Shown here piece after piece: positions 13,551 through 17,155 of a DNA stretch of 17,155 nt. The notes under the pieces are model-generated. The model was not told the DNA's origin, did no database searches, and worked only from the letters and a program-made list of their open reading frames with translations. Numbering within the stretch: the first letter of the stretch is position 1; each line of letters starts with the position of its first letter. Origin of the DNA: JBHOQX01 sp042408595 (lineage in GTDB: Bacteria; Chloroflexota; Chloroflexia; Chloroflexales; Roseiflexaceae); assembly GCA_042408595.1 (NCBI GenBank), contig JBHOQX010000031.1, forward strand, positions 1 through 17,155, read 5' to 3'. The position numbers and the translations under genes were made by a program.

Positions 13551-14732
13551 CTACGCGCTACGGACCAGCTCTACGATGGTGCGGGTCACATCCTCGGTGC
13601 GTGCATCGCCGCCGAGATCGGGCGTCCATGGGCCGGCGGCGCGCACCGCGGCGACTGCGCTGCGAATACGTGCCGAGGCTGCCAGACTCGGCATGCTGAG
13701 TTCTGATTGCTGAACTGCCGCAAGGTGCTCCAGCAGCAACGCCGCGCAGCCGATGGCTGCCAGCGGGTTGGCGATGCCCCGCCCGGCGATGTCTGGCGCG
13801 GCGCCGTGCACCGGCTCGAACAGTGCGTGGCGCTCGCCGATATTCGCCGAGGTCGCCAGGCCCAGCCCGCCGCCCCAGGCGCACGCCACGTCCGACAGGA
13901 TGTCGCCGAACAGATTGGTCGTGACGATCACATCGAAGCGCTCGGGATGGAGGACGAGTTGCAGCGCCGCGTTGTCCACCAGTAGCTCCTCGACGGCGAC
14001 ATCTGGGTACTCCGCCGCGACCGCCAGCGCCGCTGCGCGGAACAGCCCGCACGTCTCGCGCAGGACGTTCGCCTTGTGGACGATGGTCACCTTTGGTGGC
14101 GGCGGACGACGAAGGGCGGATGGCGAAAGCCGCTCGCTCTCCTGCACTCTGGACCCGGCATCCCGCCCCCTTGACCGCGCCAGCTCAAACGCTACCCGCG
14201 CGATGCGCTCGCTCGCTCGGCGCGTGATCACCCGCTCGGCGATCGCCGTCGCGCCGCCGTCCTCCAGCCGCTCCCGCCCGGCGTACAGCCCTTCGGTGTT
14301 CTCGCGAACCACCACCAGATCGACGATTGAAGATTGCGGATCGAGAAGAGAAGATGGCTTCTTCTCGCGATCTTCTATCCTCAATCCTTGACTCTCGGAT
14401 CGGACCGGGCGGAGGTTCGCATACAGGTCCAGCTCGCGGCGCAGGGCGACGATCGGGCTGCGGTAGCCGGGCACGGGGCCGCTCGGCGAGGCGACCGCGC
14501 CGAACAGCACGGCATCGGCAGCGCGAGCCGCGGCGAGGGTCTCGCCTGGCAGGGCGGCGCCGTGACGGCGGAAGCACTCCCAGCCGGCCTCGGCCTCGGC
14601 GAATGCGAGCGGCAGGCCGGTGGCCCGCAGCACCTCGACTGCTGCCGGGATGACCTCCTGGCCGATGCCGTCGCCAGGGATGACCAGTATCCGCAGCTCC
14701 GTCGCGCTTCTTTCAGGGGGAGCAGGCATCAT
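13551..14732 (-). CDS. Homoisocitrate dehydrogenase with three in-frame insertions
   Basis: A 393-residue enzyme of the isocitrate/isopropylmalate dehydrogenase family. Here it would oxidise homoisocitrate to 2-oxoadipate with NAD. Seen: IPGDGIGQEVIPAAVEVL (18-35); LRRELDLYANLRP (97-109); VVRENTEGLY (141-150) with the catalytic Tyr; the catalytic Lys in VHKANV (Lys220); VDNAALQLV; GDILSD (276-281); FEPVHGAAPDIAG; and the end PDLGGDARTEDVT. The family is typically about 330-340 residues. The excess is explained by insertions at about residues 114-136, 188-212 and 341-350, all between conserved blocks. Their DNA resembles local intergenic repeats. The frame stays open and all catalytic residues remain. 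Start 14732 or 14729 (tandem ATG) cannot be separated. Isopropylmalate dehydrogenase is the alternative, but the neighbours favour the lysine enzyme. Confidence 0.9.
   Translation of the reverse strand: MMPAPPERSATELRILVIPGDGIGQEVIPAAVEVLRATGLPLAFAEAEAGWECFRRHGAALPGETLAAARAADAVLFGAVASPSGPVPGYRSPIVALRRELDLYANLRPVRSESQGLRIEDREKKPSSLLDPQSSIVDLVVVRENTEGLYAGRERLEDGGATAIAERVITRRASERIARVAFELARSRGRDAGSRVQESERLSPSALRRPPPPKVTIVHKANVLRETCGLFRAAALAVAAEYPDVAVEELLVDNAALQLVLHPERFDVIVTTNLFGDILSDVACAWGGGLGLATSANIGERHALFEPVHGAAPDIAGRGIANPLAAIGCAALLLEHLAAVQQSELSMPSLAASARIRSAVAAVRAAGPWTPDLGGDARTEDVTRTIVELVRSA
13683..13712. repeat. Repeat-like insertion 3 in homoisocitrate dehydrogenase
   Basis: This stretch codes for about ten extra residues (341-350, QQSELSMPSL). 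It contains GAGTTCT (13698-13704), the same heptamer that is repeated at the end of lysT (15380-15394). The similarity is short but the heptamer is identical. Confidence 0.45.
14097..14171. repeat. Repeat-like insertion 2 in homoisocitrate dehydrogenase
   Basis: About 75 bases encode residues 188-212, absent from the usual family alignment. The segment GGACGACGAAGGGCGGATGG (14103-14122) resembles purine-rich intergenic pieces at 11634-11660, 7313-7330 and 13519-13542. Low-complexity origin is an inference from this resemblance. Confidence 0.45.
14325..14386. repeat. Imperfect inverted repeat inserted in frame in homoisocitrate dehydrogenase
   Basis: A 62-base element begins GATTGAAGATTGCGGATCGA and ends with the near reverse complement (CGATCTTCTATCCTCAATC). 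It can fold into an imperfect hairpin and encodes residues 116-136 of the enzyme. GATTGAGGAT, the sequence of one arm on the minus strand, recurs between genes at 8415-8424. It reads through in frame without a stop. Confidence 0.65.
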
Positions 14733-14829
14733 TCCGTCCGATTACAGATAGGGCAGACAGCATCTGGATGCGATGCGACGTTCGGTTATGCACGCATTGC
14801 TGCCTGGCTGCGCACCCGTCACGCCGTCG

Positions 14830-14844
14830 TCCTGTCATCCTGTC
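14830..14844. repeat. Microrepeat containing the lysU stop codon
   Basis: TCCTGTC occurs at 14830-14836 and again at 14838-14844. The lysU stop codon (14835-14837) and its last codons lie inside this repeat. The rest of the 102-base gap to the homoisocitrate dehydrogenase start (14733-14834) has no recognisable feature. Confidence 0.55.
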
Positions 14845-15347
14845 GTCGCGTCCGCCCGCTGACCGGGAAAGCGCCCATACCGCTTGTAGTAGGGCACGAT
14901 CCCGCCGGCGGCCCAGATCTCCTGCAGAAATGCGGGCGGCGGCGGGAGCTGGATCGCATGACCATCCGCCTGGAGCCGGCCAGCGGCTAGATCGAGCTCG
15001 ACCTCCTGGCCGTCGTGCAGCACACCGGTCAGGTCGGCCTCGAAGCACGGGATGCCGAGATTGAGCGCGTTGCGGTAGAAGATGCGGGCGAAGAGCGGAG
15101 CGATGATCGCGCCGATGCCGACCATCTTGAGCGCCAGCGGGGCGTACTCGCGCGACGAACCGCAGCCGAAGTTCGGCCCGGCGACGATCAGGTCGCCCGG
15201 TCGCACGTTGGGGGCGAAGTCCGGCCGCGCCTCGACGAACGGATACTTGCGCAGCTCGGACTCATCCTTCAGCATGTAGGGCGCGTACCGTCCCGGAACG
15301 ATCTGATCGGTGTTGACATTCGCTCCGAAGAGCCAGACGCGAGCCAT
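14835..15347 (-). CDS. lysU: Homoaconitase small subunit
   Basis: A 170-residue protein of the LeuD/aconitase C-terminal (swivel) family. With LysT it would convert homocitrate to homoisocitrate via homoaconitate. Seen: FGANVNTDQIVPGRYAPYML (7-26), GDLIVAGPNFGCGSSREYAP (51-70) with the substrate-binding GSSRE motif, and ARIFYRNALNLGIP. The loop after GRY reads YAPYM where isopropylmalate isomerase has YLRT, so the Arg of that enzyme is missing; this favours homoaconitase, from recalled family knowledge. Start 15347 is chosen because it begins at the first conserved residues and has AGGTGG just upstream; the frame continues upstream without similarity. It lies 38 bases after lysT. The last few residues (ADATTG) derive from a low-complexity repeat. 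Confidence 0.92.
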   Translation of the reverse strand: MARVWLFGANVNTDQIVPGRYAPYMLKDESELRKYPFVEARPDFAPNVRPGDLIVAGPNFGCGSSREYAPLALKMVGIGAIIAPLFARIFYRNALNLGIPCFEADLTGVLHDGQEVELDLAAGRLQADGHAIQLPPPPAFLQEIWAAGGIVPYYKRYGRFPGQRADATTG

Positions 15348-15379
15348 GGGCCACCTCGTTTCGCACAGAGAGCTGAAAA

Positions 15380-15394
15380 CAGAACTCAGAACTC
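15380..15394. repeat. Heptamer microrepeat containing the lysT stop codon
   Basis: AGAACTC occurs twice in a row (15381-15387 and 15388-15394). On the minus strand it supplies the last codons (SEF) and the stop codon of lysT. The same heptamer occurs in the third insertion of homoisocitrate dehydrogenase. Confidence 0.6.
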
Positions 15395-16651
15395 CGAACC
15401 CACATCGGCCGGGTGCGCGATATACCCGGCCACCGCCGTCGCTGCGGCCACCTCTGGCGAGGCCAGGTAGATCTTCGCCTCCGGCGAGCCCATGCGCCCG
15501 CGGAAGTTGCGGTTCCCGGTGAACAGACAGGTCTCGCCGGGCGCCAGCACGCCCATGTGCCGCCCGATGCACGCGCCGCAGCCGGGCGTGCCGAGCGCCG
15601 CGCCGGCCGCCAGCAGCGTCGCCAGCGTGCCGTCGTCGGCAGCCTGGCGCAGCGCCTCGCGAGAGGCCGGCACCACCAGCAGCCGCACGCCCGGCGCCAC
15701 CCGCCGCCCGCGCAGGATGTTCGCGGCGGCGCGCAGGTGCTCGTAGTGTCCGTTGGTACAGGTGCCAATGTAGACCACATCGACCGCCACGCGCCCGAGC
15801 TCGTTCAGATCGACCACGTTATCGACGAAGTGCGGCACGCTGATCTGCGGCGCCAGCGTGTCCAGATCGACCTCGATGGTGCGGACGTAGGACGCGCCGG
15901 GCTCGATCCGCAGCCACTCCGGCGCCGCGATTCCGCGCGAACGGGCGTGGACCTCCCATCCCTCGCCGGTCGGCGGCACGATCCCGGCCTTGCCGCCGAC
16001 CTCGATCGACAGCGTGGCGAGCGTCATCCGGTCGCCGACCGGCAACAGCCCGACGCCGTGCCACTCGACCGACTGGTAGGTCGCGCCGTCTGCGCCGAGC
16101 ACGCGGGCGACGCGCAGCGCCAGGTCTTTGGCGGAGACGCCGGGGCGGAAGCGGCCGCGCGCCAGCACGCGCACCGTCTCCGGCACGCGCAACCAGGTCT
16201 GCCCGGTGGCCAGGGCGAGCGCGATATCGGTCGCGCCCATGCCAGTGCCGAACGCCCCGACCGCGCCGTAGCCGGTGGAGTGCGAGTCGGAGCCGATGAT
16301 CAGCATGCCGGGGCGCGCCAGTCCCTCCTCGACCAGCACCGGGTGCGAGATGCCGCGGCCAACATCGAAGAAGTGGCGGATGCCCTGCTCGCGCACCCAG
16401 CGCCGCAGGTTCGCCTGGTGCTCGGCGGTCTGGATGGTGGCCGCCGGCGCGACGTGATCGACGACCACAGCGACGCGCTCCGGATCCCAGACGCGCGCCG
16501 CACCAAGCTCCCGGTGCAGCACGTTGATGATGCTCGGCGCGATGCTGTCGTGCATCATTGCCAGGTCGACGTTGACGACGACGTTTTCGCCGGCGCGCAC
16601 CGGCCTCCCGGCCGCATGGGAGAGAATCTGCTCCGCGAGTGTCTGTGCCAT
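15386..16651 (-). CDS. lysT: Homoaconitase large subunit
   Basis: A 421-residue protein of the LeuC/aconitase family, the [4Fe-4S] subunit of homoaconitase. Cluster ligands are visible: Cys298 in GTCTN, and Cys358 and Cys361 in GCGACIG. Other landmarks are VDLAMMHD (28-35), VVVDHVAPA (62-70), SDSHSTGYGAVGAFGTGMGATD (121-142), GKAGIVPPTGE, and TGNRNFRGRMG (378-388). Length fits LysT and archaeal-type LeuC. ATG 16651 starts at the conserved MAQTLAEQIL; an in-frame ATG at 16669 is a less likely alternative. It is the first gene of the lysine series and follows the promoter, Lys-rich leader peptide and attenuator at 16750-16944. Isopropylmalate isomerase is the alternative, disfavoured by context. 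Confidence 0.93.
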   Translation of the reverse strand: MAQTLAEQILSHAAGRPVRAGENVVVNVDLAMMHDSIAPSIINVLHRELGAARVWDPERVAVVVDHVAPAATIQTAEHQANLRRWVREQGIRHFFDVGRGISHPVLVEEGLARPGMLIIGSDSHSTGYGAVGAFGTGMGATDIALALATGQTWLRVPETVRVLARGRFRPGVSAKDLALRVARVLGADGATYQSVEWHGVGLLPVGDRMTLATLSIEVGGKAGIVPPTGEGWEVHARSRGIAAPEWLRIEPGASYVRTIEVDLDTLAPQISVPHFVDNVVDLNELGRVAVDVVYIGTCTNGHYEHLRAAANILRGRRVAPGVRLLVVPASREALRQAADDGTLATLLAAGAALGTPGCGACIGRHMGVLAPGETCLFTGNRNFRGRMGSPEAKIYLASPEVAAATAVAGYIAHPADVGSEF

Positions 16652-16749
16652 ACCGATTGAACCTTTCATTTCACCGCAAAGGGCCCACGGCGCACAAAGG
16701 CCGACGATCGCCAGCGGCGGGTACATCGTCGTACGCTGCGTTGCTCATC

Positions 16750-16786
16750 AAAAAGCCCGCCTCACCGTGCGTCTGGTGAAGCGGGC
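16750..16786 (-). terminator. Attenuator terminator upstream of lysT
   Basis: Read on the minus strand, GCCCGCTTCACC (16786-16775) and GGTGAGGCGGGC (16766-16755) form a 12-bp stem with one G-U wobble and an 8-base loop. Five T residues (16754-16750) follow. On the plus strand the wobble would be an A-C mismatch and no T run follows, so it works only toward lysT. It lies about 100 bases before the lysT start and after the leader peptide, as in an attenuator. Confidence 0.92.
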
Positions 16787-16838
16787 CTGTCGTCGGACCT
16801 TCGCGGGACAAGCGAGCCTAACCAGACGCTGCGTCCGG
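16769..16838 (-). promoter_or_regulatory. Alternative pairing segments of a lysine attenuator
   Basis: Segment 1, CCGGACGC (16838-16831), follows the Lys-Lys codons directly. It can pair with segment 2, GCGTCTGG (16829-16822), as a 7-bp hairpin with one wobble. Segment 2 extended by one base (GCGTCTGGT, 16829-16821) is a perfect 9-bp complement of segment 3, ACCAGACGC (16777-16769), which contains the top of the terminator's 5' arm and most of its loop. A ribosome stalled on the Lys codons would cover segment 1, free segment 2 and favour 2:3. A ribosome reaching the stop codon (16818-16820) would cover segment 2 and favour the terminator. The pairings are seen; the mechanism is inferred. Confidence 0.78.
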
Positions 16839-16880
16839 CTTCTTGCTCTGCTTGTTCTGCTTGGCGACGTGATACATCAT
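16818..16880 (-). CDS. Lysine-rich leader peptide
   Basis: A 20-codon open frame, MMYHVAKQNKQSKKPDAASG, starting at ATG 16880 and ending with TAG (16820-16818). It has Lys at positions 7, 10, 13 and 14, all AAG, with an adjacent Lys-Lys pair immediately before the first RNA-pairing segment. It lies about 35 bases downstream of the -10 element and ahead of a rho-independent terminator and the first lysine gene, which fits the layout of trp- or his-type leader peptides. No strong ribosome-binding site is visible upstream of the tandem ATG codons, the weak point of the call. The peptide itself is not expected to have a function; its translation would sense charged lysyl-tRNA. Confidence 0.8.
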   Translation of the reverse strand: MMYHVAKQNKQSKKPDAASG

Positions 16881-16915
16881 TGTCTGGCGTGCGTTCGTAG
16901 CGGTCGACGTGGGCG

Positions 16916-16944
16916 AGTATAGCATCGCCGCCGCCCGCCGTCAA
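16916..16944 (-). promoter_or_regulatory. Sigma70-type promoter of the lysine gene series
   Basis: On the minus strand TTGACG (16944-16939) and TATACT (16921-16916) match the -35 and -10 consensus closely and are exactly 17 bases apart. Transcription would start near 16909, leaving roughly 29 bases before the leader peptide. Between this promoter and the lysT start (16652-16915) lie only the leader peptide, the attenuator and about 98 bases of spacer. Confidence 0.88.
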
Positions 16945-17025
16945 GGGGGAATGCAGTCGCGCCCCGGCGCCGGGCGCGCCGGTTCGGTGTCAGAGCGGTT
17001 GCCCCGCTGCGCCGCCTAGGGCTTC

Positions 17026-17155
17026 TCAGTTCATTAACGGTGCGAGTAGCCAGCGCAGTGCAGTGGGCAGGTAGGCGCTCAGTTCACTCCAGACATCAGG
17101 AAGGAACGCGCCTGGGCGGTGCCGTCGTATGAGATTGATAGCCAGATTCCGTAGC
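17026..17155 (-). CDS. C-terminal end of a probable transposase (5' end outside the window)
   Basis: The minus-strand frame entering from the right edge encodes 42 residues beginning LRNLAINLIRRHRPGAF and ends with TGA at 17028-17026. The R-N-L-A-I-N-L-hydrophobic-R-R segment near the C-terminus resembles the end of ISAs1/IS4-type DDE transposases. No inverted repeat can be confirmed within the window. The stretch from here to the lysine promoter (16945-17025) has no recognisable gene and may include the insertion sequence end. With only 42 residues the family call is moderate. Confidence 0.5.
   Translation of the reverse strand, partial: LRNLAINLIRRHRPGAFLPDVWSELSAYLPTALRWLLAPLMN

Noticed and set aside
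13551..14732. Frameshift or misassembly as the reason for the extra length of homoisocitrate dehydrogenase
   Set aside because: All three extra segments are in frame, and the conserved blocks before and after each are intact in the same frame, so insertion is the better reading.
16652..16915. Lysine riboswitch (L-box) or T-box ahead of lysT
   Set aside because: The leader between the promoter and the terminator (about 120 bases) is too short for an L-box, and I see neither L-box core motifs nor a T-box consensus sequence. The leader-peptide model explains the structures present.
16762..16944. 60-codon minus-strand frame covering the attenuator region
   Set aside because: It starts inside the -35 region, so its start codon would not be transcribed from the promoter found, and it shows no family similarity. 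The Lys-rich 20-codon frame fits the regulatory layout better.
1..17155. CRISPR array, tRNA or rRNA genes
   Set aside because: No regularly spaced long repeats, cloverleaf-like sequences or rRNA segments were recognised on either strand by eye.

Overview
The window looks like two pieces of DNA of different origin joined inside one gene. Bases 1 to about 4150 read like an alphaproteobacterium, perhaps of the acetic-acid/Acidiphilium type: the C-terminus of GroEL, two tandem cold-shock proteins, a TauE/SafE-type exporter with its DUF1634 partner, argF, and the 3' part of an argD that overlaps argF by 4 bases. From about 4200 to the right end the sequence is more GC-rich and carries a LysW-dependent lysine (possibly also arginine) gene set. 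Its content, together with short low-complexity repeats between genes, suggests a Chloroflexi relative such as Roseiflexus. The taxonomic calls rest on recalled protein similarity only. The switch falls in the conserved GSTFGGNPLA region of an ArgD/LysJ aminotransferase, so a metagenomic assembly chimera is the simplest explanation. Homologous recombination is the alternative.

Layout: (1) 1-584, groEL end and a strong terminator. (2) 788-1379, two csp genes. (3) 1606-2774, TSUP exporter and DUF1634 protein. (4) 2853-5032 on the minus strand, argF and the hybrid argD/lysJ. (5) 5084-6431 on the plus strand, an MNT nucleotidyltransferase, a HEPN (HepT-like) protein and a flavin-binding PNPOx-like protein, each overlapping the next by 4 bases. 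(6) 6485-16651, all on the minus strand: in transcription order lysT, lysU, homoisocitrate dehydrogenase, lysW, lysX, a Nudix hydrolase, lysY, a GNAT acetyltransferase, a homocitrate-synthase-like protein, an MscS channel and lysZ. (7) 16750-16944, promoter, leader peptide and attenuator ahead of lysT. (8) 17026-17155, the C-terminal end of a probable transposase.

How the genes work together: the homocitrate-synthase-like protein, LysT/LysU and homoisocitrate dehydrogenase would turn 2-oxoglutarate and acetyl-CoA into 2-oxoadipate. After transamination (enzyme not in the window), LysX attaches 2-aminoadipate to the C-terminal Glu of the carrier LysW. LysZ phosphorylates, LysY reduces and LysJ aminates the bound intermediate. 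The releasing hydrolase LysK is not in the window.

The most interesting signal is upstream of lysT. A near-consensus sigma70 promoter is followed by a 20-codon reading frame containing four Lys codons, two of them adjacent. After it come three mutually exclusive RNA pairings that end in a rho-independent terminator. This has the layout of a classical ribosome-mediated attenuator that senses lysine. Also notable are in-frame insertions in homoisocitrate dehydrogenase that resemble the local intergenic repeats, and a toxin-antitoxin-like pair in which both proteins have lost a signature catalytic residue.
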